Source: Sphagnum magellanicum (taxonomy: Eukaryota > Streptophyta > Sphagnopsida > Sphagnales > Sphagnaceae). From it: a DNA stretch of 64,000 nucleotides. The translations under genes were made by a program, and so were the position numbers. The notes under the pieces are model-generated. The model saw nothing but the letters and a program-made list of their open reading frames with translations, did no database searches and was not told the DNA's origin. The stretch spans positions 18,992,501-19,056,500 of the forward strand of contig CM038908.1 of the NCBI GenBank assembly GCA_021904315.1, given 5' to 3'. Shown here piece by piece: positions 23,760-35,800 of this stretch (within the stretch, counting starts at the first letter, position 1; the number at the start of each line of letters is the position of its first letter).

Positions 23760-24680
23760 TTTGAACTTTGAATTTTTTTATTCAAATCTGAAAATTGTTA
23801 TTTCAATTGTCTAAAACATTATTAAATTTGAAAATTTTGATTTAAATATGCTATTTTCAATTCAAAAAGACTCATTTGATATAAAAATTGATTTTGAATT
23901 CTAAATTAAGATTTTCGAATCCAAAAATTAGTATTTCAATTCAGAAATTTATAATTGATCATAAAAATGGAATATTTTGAATAGTTTTATGTGAATATGA
24001 AAATTTATATTTCAGCTATGAAAAATTTTCATTTATATTTTAAATAATCATTTAATTCGAACCTGAAATTTAGATTCCAAATTATTATTTTAGATTTTCA
24101 AAATTAATACTTCAAGTTTGAAAAATAGTAATTGAGTCTAAAAATGGACATTTCAATTTTGAATATTTTTATTTGAATATGAAAATTAACATTTCAATTC
24201 TGAAAATTTTTATTTAAATTAAAAAAACTTATTTGATCTAAAAATTGATATTTGAATTCTAAATTATTATTTTTGAATCTAAAATTATTATTTCAATTTA
24301 AAAAACTTTATTGACTCTAAAAATTGGCAACTTGATTTTAAATATTTTTATTTCAACTTGAAATTTGATATTTGAATTTTGAAGTTTTAAATTTAAATTT
24401 TAAGAAATTATTTGACTTGAAAGTTGAAATTGGAATTCCAAATTATTATTTTGGATTCTCAAAATTAATATTTCAATTCAGAAAATTATTAATTCAGTCT
24501 TCAAATGCAAATTTTAATTTTGAATATTATTATTTGAATCTGAAAGTTAACATTTCAATTCTTAAATTTTTTATTTAACTTCTAAAAACTTCTAAAAACT
24601 GATATTTGAATTCTGAATTACTATTTTGGAATCTTAAATTTATATTTTAATTCAAAAAATTATTGATTGAATTTTAAGGG
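23760..24680. repeat. AT-rich tandem array, 180-bp period, about five copies
   Basis: The block 'TTTGAATTCTAAATTATTATTT' and its variants start near 23872, 24050, 24230, 24410 and 24588, giving spacings of 178, 180, 180 and 178 bp. Within each unit a roughly 30-bp sub-motif (ATTTCAATTCTGAAAATT) recurs about six times. It lies inside a CACTA-like element. Confidence 0.7.
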
Positions 24681-24699
24681 TTTTTCCTACTAGTGCTAT

Positions 24700-25835
24700 C
24701 CATAATAAATCACTTTTATAAATAATTATAAATGATTATGTTTATTAAATCTAAGTGACACTAAATAATTATTGTTATGACATAGATTTATATATTATAT
24801 AATTTATATTCTTATATTAGAAGAAATTAATTAATTAAATTAATGTGACATTACTTTAAAATCATTGTAATTATTTCATATATGAATTAATTAGTATGTG
24901 CATGATTATTTTCTAATTGAACATAATTATTCACACTCTTTAATTTATAACTTCAAACCTAAATTAAAAATTTGGAAAAATTATAGTGTAGTTAGAATAA
25001 TTATTTTACTGATTGTAATTTCACGAATTATTATACAATAATATTATCTTAAAAACTTTTGTGATTAATCATCTATGATAAATATTTTACAATAATTTTA
25101 CAATAATTATGAAAATTAATGTTATGTTTAACAAATTAATTTTTTATAATTAATAATTACGAACAGAAAAAAATTATTTGACTTATAATAATTTTTACAA
25201 CAATAAATTTTATTATACAATAAATAATGTAATTATTTGAATAATAATTCTTCAAAATTTTGTGTAAGAATTTACTTTCTAATAACAATTGTTAATTCAT
25301 CATATATAATTTTCAATTATAGTCATTAAATTAATTTCATATTAATTATATTATATATAGTTCGATCAGATTCTAAAAAGTAATTAAATATTTTTAAATA
25401 TTTTATTATTTATGAGTTATGTATTAATAACTTGTGAATAACTAGATAGCTAGTTTGTCAAATATGAAGAAAGTATTACTTATTTAAGTAATTGATAATG
25501 AATACTGAATATTTGTAATGTATAGTTTATAATTTAAATATATGTAAATTTCATCATCATGAATTAAATGATTATTTAATTATCTAGTACTTGAATTGTT
25601 TAAAAATCTAAAAACCCTAGAAGTAAGGGATGAAGAAAGTTTTGGAATTACAACTTAGTTTGTAAGGAAGTTGCAACTTCAAAACTTATCCCATATTGTT
25701 TGTTCTTCATTCCTATTTTGAACACTATATAAACAAAGGGGTGTGCCTATGCAATTTCACGTTAAGAAGTTTGTGCACATGGGATGAGTTAATCAAAAGG
25801 TTCAACCCAAAACAAAAAAACAAATAATGCACAAT
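24700..25835. other. AT-rich interior of the CACTA-like element
   Basis: No gene found. A TATA-like CTATATAAAC at about 25727 is followed by less AT-rich sequence but no open frame, so it may be a relic promoter. Confidence 0.35.
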
Positions 25836-25839
25836 TCTA

Positions 25840-26055
25840 AAATACATACCTCCCCAACCTACTTATCTATTTAGTTAGGTAAATACCTAGTTTGACCTAC
25901 CCATCTAGGTCAGCCTATGTACCTACCTACTTAAATACCTACCTACATGAATAGGTATTTAGCCTAAGAAGGTAAAACCTACCTATTTATTTTTTTACCT
26001 AAGTAGGTAGGTAGGTAGGTAGGTAGATTGTAGGCACCTATTTATGTACCTACCA
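25840..26055. repeat. ACCT/TAGG microsatellite tract
   Basis: Interrupted ACCT and TAGG runs, including (TAGG)6 near 26002-26026. It is followed by GCCACATGGCAT at about 26087, the same pair of features as at 5.2 and 21.5 kb and, in mirror order, at 29.0 kb. Confidence 0.7.
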
Positions 26056-26459
26056 ACCAAATATTTTTATTTTATTTTTTAATGCCACATGGCATATTTG
26101 CATTGGGCCATGTGTCATAATATAAAATCATCCAAGTCTTTGAATTGAACGTCTTAGATTATTTCAAAATAATAATAATAATAATCATATATTAACACAC
26201 GTGGCAGCACATGATTTGCTTTCAATTGTGACCAAAATAGTTGCATATTAGTCGCATGTGACAATACGTATACAATGGAGTCAAAGGATGAAATGTATTT
26301 ATTGACTTTTTCTTTCATACAATATTCTTTGTCATTTGCGTCTAGTTTATCACATGCGACTTGTTTTAGGCAACTAAAAGGATTTTAGTCGCAAAATGTC
26401 TCTTGCGACTAAAATTTAGTCGCAAAGAGCAGTCGAAAATACATGTTTTTCTTCTAGTG

Positions 26460-26645
26460 TTACTTACCTACCTAAGTACCTAATTGTACCTACCTAGCCG
26501 ACCTATACCTAGGCTTAGTTTAGTGGCTTAACTTTAAGTGGAACCTAGGAAAGGACATAATGTAGGTTCCTAAGGTAAGCCTAGGTTGCTTAAGCCTACT
26601 TTAGGCATCTAAACCTATGCTTAATTGCATCCTCAATTTTTCAAT
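26460..26645. repeat. ACCTA-rich tract
   Basis: A run of TACCTACC, CCTAGGTT and TTAGGC variants directly beside the right end of the CACTA-like element. No gene. Confidence 0.5.
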
Positions 26646-26701
26646 ACTGCTTACAACCTCCTACCAAAACAAGGCATGAAACAATGAAGCACAAGAGACA
26701 A

Positions 26702-28545
26702 CTTCGGTAAAGAAGACATCCAAAATCCGAAGCACCAATGAGAAAGGGAAGGAGTATGAAAAAATAGTGATGAACCATTAGCTTGCATACATGCTCAGAC
26801 TAATCATCTCTTTTTCAAAATGTTCCCCCACTCATGGCACTAGCTTTCTCGCTAACCTCTCAAATCAGATCAAGTATTGTTGAACCAATGGTAGACCCAT
26901 CTAAACCCAAGAACAAATAGGAGTGAGGCAAATAGATTCCATAGGCTCCACCACATAACTTAGTTAACAGATTGTGAGTTTCCTATCTATTCTGACGAGC
27001 ACAACAATCCCCCTACCAAATAGCTCTTGTTTCCACTAGAATTCTACAAAAACAAACATTGCACCTATCATCATTTGGTCTTCACCTGAGTAAAAATAGT
27101 TGGAGACCAACTCTTTTGCTTATCTAATCTTTTAAAGGACCTTACCAAGTAGAGGCCCTCCATGGGTGCATGTAAAGTTCCCTTAAGCAAAGCCACTAGT
27201 AACTAGAAAACATCTTCCTCATTCATGTACAATAAAAACAACCCTACAAGAAATCCCATTCCCTATTCAAATACATAACACTTGTTATCAATAAACCTCA
27301 ATTTCCAATACGAAATGCCAACTATTTTTACTTAACATTATGGTGCATTTCCATATAAAATTGAAAGGAAACCTCCATAAAAACACTTTTAAGGTAATTG
27401 TTGTCTCTTCCAACAAAAGCAAAACAAACACAACAAGCATGTGGTCATAATCTTGTGAGTGTCATTTACTAAGTATCAAACCATTACCTTCATCACAAGT
27501 GGCAACAACTAGCTACAATTCTTCCCCATTAACTACATGAGCTCCCAATAATGGATGCACGTACAATAATTTGCATAAAATTTTAGACAAACAATTATTA
27601 AAAAATCTATGTCCTGAGTTTTTGGAAACAAACACTTCACTTAATCATGATGTTGGCTAGGACTCAAAGGACACTATGGTCCACTTTCCATGTAGTTCAA
27701 CAAACATATTTCTGACTTGAAATTCTCACCAACTTGATTCTAGTGCAAAAATTGCACACAAATAGTCTAGTTGAAGCCGAAAAAATGATAAATACATGTA
27801 TCATGAACCTTAACTAAAAAGTTGGACTGTTGAGAGTATATAAATTTTTTTCACCTTTACTTTAAAATGGGGAACTCCCAAGATGGCCATTTTCAACAGT
27901 CAAATAAGGAATAAAAAGACAGACTTGGACATACCCCACATCTCGATCATATAGTGCATATGCCTTGAAGATGTTATAGAGAGAACATTGCCGAGGCAAA
28001 TGTTTCTGTTGGAAAAAAACATGTGATGGAAACATCAGTGAAATATCCCTAATTATATTTAGTTTTGCAGCTGAAATTTCATATAGCACAAGTTGCTATA
28101 AGACAAATCAGTTTGATGAACATCATGTTGAATTTTAAGTGCAAAACCCCTTGCTCTTCTTTGATCCCTTGACCCTTCTTATAACATTAAAAAAATTTGA
28201 TGCACTCAAAATTTGACTTATATCTCTCGTCCTTGCATGTAAACACAGCTTGCACAAACATTATAATTTTTATGCTGGAATTAGTGTATTTTCCTGGTAA
28301 TGAAAAAAATCTATGAAAACAAGTACCTCATACATTCCTTGATTCATGAGCAGTAAATCTTAACTACCTAAAACAAGTTGCCACACTAGGCCTCATAGAC
28401 AATCAAGGATGCCCTTGTGCACACAATGTTTTACAACTTGTGGCTTTCTACGCACCTAGTGTTTCCAATTTCTACCCCCAACTCCAATCATTCTCCGCCA
28501 TTTCCACAGTCTATAGTCCTTTCTGTCAAGACTTTAGAACTATGA
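26702..28545 (-). pseudogene. TBC-domain Rab GTPase-activating protein, four exons
   Basis: TBC proteins switch off Rab GTPases. Recognised minus-strand exons: about 28545-28327 (RRMIGVGG, WKH, VRRKPQVVKHCVHKGILDCL, GLVWQLVLGS), 28095-27925 (IIRDISLMFPSHVFFQQKHL, FKAYALYDRDVGYVQ; 57 codons, fully open), 27262-27146 (GMGFLVGLFLLYMNEEDVF, LLVALLKGTLHAPMEGLYL; 39 codons) and 26900 to about 26702 (MGLPLVQQYL, VGEHFEKEMISLSMYAS, WFITIFSYSFPFSLVLRILD). Splice sites are preserved and the exons join in phase 0, so this copy came from genomic DNA. At least seven in-frame stops are present, including a Trp-to-stop in exon 3 and Arg- or Gln-to-stop changes in the first and last exons. Most are C-to-T or G-to-A. 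The N- and C-terminal ends of the gene are missing. It is a pseudogene. Confidence 0.87.
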
Positions 28546-29063
28546 AAGACTATAGAAAAAAACTCCAAAAACATTTTGAAATAATTGTTATGTTAGCTCA
28601 AGAAAAACTATAACTAACAAAACAACAATGCATGTGGCCATATCCTTAAGAATGTCATCAATGAAGTGTTAGACCATCACTTTTGTCAAGTATTCAAAAC
28701 AACCCTTCATTGTCAAACAAATGCATCCAATAGTCACATGTGATAAATTAGTCGCATATGACAAAAGGTATTGTATGAAAAAAAAAGTCAACAAATACAT
28801 TTCATCCTTTGACTCCATTGTATACGTATTGTCACATGTGACTAATATGCAACTATTTTGGTCACAATTAAAGGCAAACGATGTGTTGCCACGTGTTTTA
28901 ATATTTGAATATTTAAAATATTATTATTATTATTTTGAAATAATTTACTTGGATGACCTTTTATTATGACATGTGGCCCAATGTAAGCATGCCACATGGC
29001 ATAAAAACTTTAATAAGAATAAGAATATTAATTTGGTAGGTACTTAAGTAGATACATAAATAT

Positions 29064-30220
29064 GTGCTTACAAACCTAGGCTACATACCATTGGGAAATG
29101 AGTTCATACTTGGGCCAATGGCACATGCCACACTAATATATGTAGTTGTTGAATTGAATATTAAGGTTGATTTATGGCACCATAGGTTTCACCATATTAA
29201 AAATTTGAATGAAATAATTATAAGACAAAAATGTGGTCAGAGGATTAAAACCTTGTGATATAAAGAACATATTAATTTCTATGTAAAACTTGTTTATTAA
29301 GTAAACAACATAGAGAAAAGTTCTCCAATGAAAGAGGAATGTGAGGTAATGATCTACTAAGTATTGTCCATTTAGATATATGTGAATTGGTATGAATAAC
29401 ATGTAATGGGTCAAAATATTTTGTAACTTTTATATATGATAAATAGATGATCTTTTTAGGTATCCATTTTTTAATTTTCTTAAACATACATGTCAAATGT
29501 TTGATATTTTCAAGATATATAAATAATTGTCAAAAAGAAAATTGTCAAAATAAATTAAATTTTAAGAATATATAATAAAAGAAAATATGTTCCAAAATAT
29601 TAAATAATATAGATAAGAATATATAAAATTCCAAATTTAATCAATTTTTCCAAAATGAAATATCTAATTCACTAGAAGAAAAACTATGGTTTGCAACCAA
29701 TTTTTCAATTAAAAAATGTTATTTGCAATTACATTTTAGTTGCAAATGACATTGTTTAGAAAGTAATTGCAAATGACATTTATTAGCTACAAACATTGGT
29801 TGGAAACAAAAAAATTCTTCTAGTGATTCCATACATTTAACAAAATGGGGTTGTGGAGAGTAAATACATGATTCTAATGGATGTTGTAACTTTTATGTTG
29901 CATAATTTTGGTCTTTCTAATTCCTATGGGGGCGAGGCTTTGTTGACAAGAAATTATTTTTAGAATAGGACTCCTACAAAGGCACTTGATGATACAAAGA
30001 TTCATATTGATTTATGGATTAGTGTAAAACCAAAGTTAAATTCATTTGAAAATGTTTAGATGTACTTTTTATTGTAAGGAAGGAAGAAATTAGTCCTTGA
30101 CACAATTGAATATATATATTTTGGGCTATAATGAAGAAAAAAAGCCTATAGATTTTTACTAAAATTGTTATACAATTTACCATTATTATTTCTAGAGATG
30201 TGGTTTTTGAAGAAATGAAT
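29064..30220 (+). pseudogene. Copia GAG-pre-integrase and integrase remnant
   Basis: Integrase inserts element DNA into the genome. The pre-integrase motif LWHHRFHHI is followed, in changing frames, by SKQHREKFSNERG, SIVHLDICELV (the HSDVCGP-type catalytic segment with its aspartate), KYFVTFI, then, after the nested MITE, NGVVE, MLHNFGLSNSYGGEALLTRN, NRTPTKALDD and KKAYRFL. All agree with Ty1/copia integrases in order and spacing, apart from the insertion. Stops and frame changes throughout exclude function. Confidence 0.82.
29670..29825. mobile_element. CACTA-type MITE, 156 bp
   Basis: The left end CACTAGAAGAAAAAC and right end TTCTTCTAGTG are inverted repeats. The element is flanked by ATT on both sides (29667-29669 and 29826-29828), a 3-bp target duplication. 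Subterminal TTTGCAACCAA and TTGGTTGGAAA also pair. It sits inside the copia integrase region, so it inserted later. It shares its ends with the CACTA-like element at 23.4-26.5 kb. Confidence 0.88.
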
Positions 30221-30849
30221 TCTAGTCTAGAATATGAGCAAAATGAAACAAATTTAAATGAATTGTTATTTCATACATTCTTTAAATAATTATTTTACTA
30301 GTTTAACCCCCTCCTAATTTGGTAGTACAACATATTAATACACAACAAATACAACCAAAAATATAGACTCCAATTTAATTATACCACATTTGAGTTTGGA
30401 TTCAATGGGAGAAATTGAAAAGTTTTATAACATTCATCACATATCACCTAATATAGAACAAACGTGCAATATCCATCAAGACCATTTAGAAAGATTGTTA
30501 AACCAAATAGATTGATCACATAGATTGAGGGAAATAAGCCATCTACTTGAAGAAAATCCAAACAAAAGCACTAATTCTACAATATTATAAGAGGGAGCCA
30601 ATTGCAGACCAAGAAGCTTTATTTAGATGTAACTCTTTGAAAAGTGGCTATTGAATTTACATTGCATTTAATATATAAGAATAAAAGCTCCATACATTAA
30701 CAACACTGTCAAACAATAAATAAATGATGAATTATAAGCGAATTTTCAAATCCTAGTTAAAATTTGAAGGAAGCATTGAATATATAAAGTTCATTTAATA
30801 ACAAGAGGTTTCACACAAATTGAAGGTGTAGATTATAGTGATATCTTTT

Positions 30850-31446
30850 CATTGGTTGTAAAACTTTATTCTATTCTTGTTATTATTATTTAAACCGATC
30901 AACTTGATTTAAAAGTCCATCAATTGAATGTTAAAATTCATACATGGAGTATTAAAAGAGAACATATATATCAATATGCTCGAGGGGTTAAAGAAAGAAC
31001 AAATTCACAAAAAATCTACAAGCTTTAAAAAACTTTATACAACTTAAATAGTATTTTAGGGCTTCGTACTAATGGATGGACTCATATGTAATCTCTATTG
31101 GATGTATAAGAAATGATGTTGATTTAATCTTTACATGATGAAGTAAGAAGGAAAGTTTACTATGATTGTTCTTTACATTGATAATACAATGCTAGTGAGC
31201 AATGCCATATTCTTATTACAACAAATGAATAAGACTCTTGAATTTGAATTTGAAATGACAAACTTAAAATATAATCGTTTTTGTATTGGAATTCAAATGG
31301 CTAGAAATCAAGAGGATGGTTGGATTAGAATGTCACAGAAGAAATATCTACTAGAAATTTTACAGAAATTTGGAATGACATATTGCAAATTTATATGTAC
31401 CCTAGGTGAGATTAATGTGAAGTTAAACAAAGAAAGTCGTCCTTAA
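30850..31446 (+). pseudogene. Copia reverse transcriptase remnant
   Basis: Pieces FSLVVKLYSILVII and DLKVHQLNVKIHT (motif A side) are followed by an open stretch from 31162: YIDNTMLVSN, LEFEFEMTNLK, FCIGIQMARNQEDGWIRMSQ and KKYLLEILQKFGM. These match Ty1/copia reverse transcriptase closely. The active-site motif, normally Y-x-D-D, reads YIDN, so a catalytic aspartate is lost. The frame closes at 31446, but related sequence (VPYLQVV, LMYAF, KHWQVAKSVLRP) continues to about 31.62 kb in other frames. Confidence 0.87.
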
Positions 31447-31619
31447 AAACAAGAGGGGAAAAAAAAGGAGTTCCATACTTACAAGTTGTTAGATGTCTAA
31501 TGTATGCATTTGTTTGTATTCAATTGGACTATCCATTCACAATCTACAAAATTTGCTGGATGTAGTTTTTTGTGAACCTTGGTGCAAACATTGGCAAGTT
31601 GCTAAAAGCGTATTAAGGC

Positions 31620-32190
31620 CCACTTTAGACGAATGTCCAGGGTCTAATTTCCTAGGAACCAATTTGGATTGATTTGAAGCAAATTGAATCCTTGAGTTGG
31701 ACTGTACCTTGGTCCCTAGCTTGATTCTTGGTTTTCCAAATTAGAACTCTTTTTTTAGCATTGTTTTTTTGGTCTAACCCAATTAATTTTCCTTCCAAAA
31801 CATGTGCCATGTAGGTTTAGTTGCTCTGAGGTCCCCACTCTTTAGCTTAGGAAGGTTATTGGTACTAAGGTTTGTGAAACTGCACTCCTAAAATCTTATT
31901 TCACCAGAAGACATTGCGAACTCTATTATCTTAAAGGCATTTTGCCACTTTTTGGTCTTGGACCCTCGCCTAAAGGCCTTGGGATCAATTTAGAACTTTC
32001 AACCAATAAGATTGCTTGAATTCATTGGTCACTAAACCTTGGTTACTCATCTATAGTTTCCCTAAAATACATTAAATGTACATTAGATATAATACACTTC
32101 AACATACAAAATCAAAAGATAATTATTTTGTATGGTTATATTAACGCTAATTAAGGCAAAAATCCTAACATAAAAGATCAACTTCTTGAC
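31620..32190. other. Unrelated insertion inside the copia element
   Basis: Copia similarity stops after VLRP at about 31.62 kb and resumes at about 32.2 kb with the RNase H part. The 570 bp between is less AT-rich and has no open frame or clear terminal repeats. GCTAAAAGCGT and GCTAGAAGCGT occur at its two edges, which might be a diverged target duplication. Confidence 0.5.
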
Positions 32191-32559
32191 CTTTTATTAT
32201 TATTTTGTTGCTAGAAGCGTTGTAAGTTGGATAGACAAACAATAGTAGTTGGTTGCATTATCAGGTACAAATCAAAATATATGACAATGTCATAAACATT
32301 GGCATAAAGTTGTTTGTTTGAGAAGATTATAATCTTGATTTTGATTATCCTAACCATATTACATTCTTTTGATAATCAATGAACAATAATGTTATTAGCA
32401 AACCTTTAATTTCATTCTAAAGATAAACATATTGACATACAATATCATTTCATTAGAAAAGAAGTTCAAATGAAAGAAAGAAAATTCACTTACATTTGTA
32501 CTACAATTATGACAATGAATTTCTCAATGAAAAGCCTTTGGAAGTGGAAGCATAAATAT

Positions 32560-32892
32560 TGTTATGATTTTGTGGGGTTGAGAGTTTAACCCATGGACAT
32601 GTAGGAGCAAGACAAAAGAATGTGATTTAAAACCTAGTTTAGGTTTAATGAGGGTATAACAAATGAAAAACCTAGTTTAGGTTTAGTGAAAGTATAATGA
32701 ATGAGAAACCTAATTTAAGATAATAAATTTTACTTCATTCATTATAGTGGTATTTAGAATTGATGTTGGATATAAGAGCTCAAAGGTGAAAAGAGTTTGT
32801 GTGTCTTCTATGGTTGGGAGGACTTTCTTTGTGTAATAATAATAAAGTTTTAGTGTCTATATTCATCAAACATAAGTCTTAAGATTCTAACA
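32560..32892 (+). repeat. Copia 3' LTR, 333 bp
   Basis: It begins TGTTATGATT and ends GATTCTAACA, giving the inverted TGTTA...TAACA ends of copia LTRs. It directly follows the RNase H remnant and a weak purine tract. An internal tandem of CCTAGTTTAGGTTTA(A/G)TGA(G/A)(G/A)GTATAA occurs twice or three times near 32632-32720. The partner 5' LTR was not found in the window. Confidence 0.7.
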
Positions 32893-35800
32893 AAAACTAG
32901 GCAACCAAGATTGATTGGAGATCAAGGATGGTTGAAGAATTTGACAAACCTCTTTTCATCATGTTAAGATATTATGTTCATTTTTTACCCATAATATTTT
33001 TTACTTTAATAAAAGCATGAAGGTTATAAAAAAAATCTACTTCAAAAGCAAATTGTAGAAAGATGAAATCTCTTCATATGATTAACATGTGCCTCCTTTT
33101 GAAGGAAGTAGCAAATTATATATATATATATATATATTTCATAATGCTTGTCATACCATAGACCACTTGGTTTAATATCATGAATGCCCTAATAATAAAT
33201 CACATGTTGGTATCCAAAGTTCAAACCTTATGTTGTATTCCTTGAAACATTTAATTTTAATAATTCCCCAATGTTCTCACATATGGATTATTGTTTATTT
33301 TAGGAATTATTTTATGCAACCAAAATGACAATCATCCATAAGAAGATCTAGAAAAAGTGGCAATTATCTAAAGGATATTTAGTCAAATTTAGCTACAAAC
33401 CATATATGAAATATAATTTTTTAATCATCACATATTTTTGGCTACATATGGAAAGCCAAATATAAAAAACTTGGTGATTGAAACCCTTAAAATCATGTCA
33501 TTTTTTTATTTTGCATGTTTTGGTGAAATTTCACTATAAATAAAAGGTTGAGATGCACCATTCCCCAATTTGTCCATGTATTTCACATTTGTACAAAATT
33601 TTATTTGAATATTTTTTAGCATATTATGTTGCCTTGTTTTAAATTATCATTGTGTGGTTGAACTTAGGTTTATGCATGTATTTGTCATAATCTGTTATGG
33701 TTTTCATCATGCACATTGGGAATTATTTGGTCATGGTAATGCATGTGTCATGAATGACATCCCATAACCTACCCTAGAATAGATGATTAAAAATATATTA
33801 AAAAAATTATAATTGATAAAAAATTCATTTAATTTAGCATATATGTAACCTTTAATTGACATAGTAGGACCTGAACCAATATAAAGGTAATCCCCTCCCA
33901 TTACTTTCAATGTGTTGAACTCTAGTTTGAGGTATGACTTTATGTTTTAAGGTTCACACCTACTCTTTTAATCTTGAATTTCTCTACTCCATAGTGATTT
34001 GTGACAAGTTATTATGATATATTGGGATTGATTAATTGATTTGTTTCTCAAATTTACATTGGTTTCAATGTTTAAATTGTGCTTGTAAGCATAGGTTGTA
34101 GTCCTAATAAGTGCTTTCGGGCATTTTATACTTATTGTATTCATTTGAAATGTATTATAATGTTATATTTCAAACATTTCACACATTATCAACATTAACT
34201 AATTAGTTTACCACCTCAAAACATGTAAAAATAAATATTGGTTACGCTTGGAGTGGGGTGTGTTATTTTGATTGCACCTTTAGGTTTTATTTATTTATTT
34301 CATGTTTCAAAATGTTTTGAATATTTTTGTGCATATTTGGTGACCTTATCTTAGCTTAATAGGAGCCACAACAAGTGTAAACAATGTTTAGTTTTTCATG
34401 TTTTAGTGACAAAACTATGTAACATTTCAACAATTTTCAAAATGTAAATATGCCATTTAATAAACACCACATATTTGTATGTTATAGTGACAAAGTTTAC
34501 CTCACACACGTGCCATGAACTCCTTTTTTGTGTGTGAGAAAAATCACATTTTTTTGTCTCGTGACAATGTTTTTATGCATGATGGAGACATGTGAAACAA
34601 TTTGGAATGAATCTAATGAATATATCAAATCTTCAAAAAAATTTAAAGCACTAAATAACTAGTGTTTTTGTTGTTGTTGCTTTTTGTTTGTTTGTTTTTT
34701 TTTTCCGAAGGTTTTGAAATGCATTCAAAATGATATACTCCTAAATAATAATTATCCACACTTTTACATATTAATATAACATCATTTTTTTTGTCATGAA
34801 TATTTTGGACAACCATAACAACCATGGATTTTCTAATCCATCCCCTTTTGCAACCAATCACAATTTATTACATCATCTTAGTAAGCAAACCCATTATTTT
34901 TAAAACAATCATCTAAGTGGGCAAATGTAGCTCCTATTATCTATTATGCATAGTTAAACTTAGGTTTATGTTTGTTTTTGTTATAATTTGTCCTAGCTAT
35001 TGTGCATGTTTGGAATTCTTTAGTTATCTTAGTTCTTGTACATAACATGGTGTCTTAAGTTTCAATAATTTTCAAAAACATATAAATTAGAAAAATAACA
35101 TCACTAACACATGACAAGTGTATGGGTGATAAAAAAAACACAAAATATGCAAATCAATATCCAAATGAAATTGTAATCATAACATGAAGCTAGTAGAACA
35201 AGATTGGAGATTATGTTGCAGGTATGTTATACTTCAAACTAGTGTTGATTACTTTTTTTAAAAAAAAGCTTGCACCAAATGTATTTATTATTTCTATATG
35301 TTTGGGGAATTTAGTCATGGAAGGTTGCATAAAGTTCACCATCCCAAAAACCTTTGAAGGCAAAAATTCAATGAACAATGTGTATACTTGAAATTGATGA
35401 ATTTTTCAATATGATTAGTGTTGGATGAATTCATCCACGAATGGGAAGTCAAGCTTCATGGACTATTATATGAAACTTCTACATCTTTCATAAATGATTT
35501 TGTACCTTATTTAAAATGTTATACAATTTATGTTGAAGTCCATGGACCTAATTTGTGCATGTTTCAAGAGAGTTTTCACACTATTACCTTGAGCTCAAAA
35601 GCATACACAATAGTCAGGAATAATCCATAGTGAATTACAACACAATAGAAACTAAGCCAAGACTATGCTCAATAAAAATATATTGATTAGTTCAACTTGG
35701 GCAAGGTGTTTAGATAATGGACAAATTTGAACCAAATATATATGAAGTGTCTAAAACATCAAACATACGATGCAAGTTGTTTAATTCGTGATTCAAGGTT

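Larger units (their letters stand above)
23393..26459. mobile_element. CACTA-like DNA transposon, non-autonomous
   Basis: The left end starts CACTAGTACAAAT and the right end, reverse-complemented, reads CACTAGAAGAAAAAC. Both ends are flanked by TTA (23390-23392 and 26460-26462), a 3-bp target duplication as expected for the CACTA superfamily. Subterminal TGCGACT/AGTCGCA motifs occur near both ends, another CACTA habit. An alternative right end at 24695 (reverse complement CACTAGTAGGAAAAA) matches the left terminus better, but its flank is CTA. No transposase is visible. It contains the 180-bp satellite at 23.76-24.68 kb. Confidence 0.55.
26086..29003. repeat. Inverted transposon fragments flanking the TBC pseudogene
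   Basis: The segment 26086-26366 and the reverse complement of about 28715-29003 are the same sequence. They share GCCACATGGCAT, an (AAT)n run, GTCACATGTGACTAATATGC-type text and ATACGTATACAATGGAGTCA. The left fragment is the right end of the CACTA-like element. The right fragment lacks the terminal CACTAG end, so it is truncated. Confidence 0.8.
29064..32892 (+). mobile_element. Ty1/copia retrotransposon, 5'-truncated
   Basis: Plus-strand remnants appear in copia order: GAG-pre-integrase (LWHHRFHHI, 29.19 kb), integrase (SKQHREKFSN; KYFVTFI; NRTPTKALDD at 29.96 kb), IIISRDVVFEE (30.19 kb), reverse transcriptase (30.85-31.45 kb), RNase H end (KHIDIQYHFIRKEVQMK, 32.42-32.47 kb) and a 3' LTR (32560-32892). 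Gag and the 5' LTR are absent; the left end abuts a different transposon fragment at about 29.06 kb. It is interrupted by a MITE (29670-29825) and by unrelated DNA at about 31.62-32.19 kb. Stops are frequent. Confidence 0.88.

Noticed and set aside
23393..26459. Repeated spaced motifs that might suggest a CRISPR array
   Set aside because: This is eukaryotic AT-rich satellite with degenerate units and no conserved repeat-spacer pattern.
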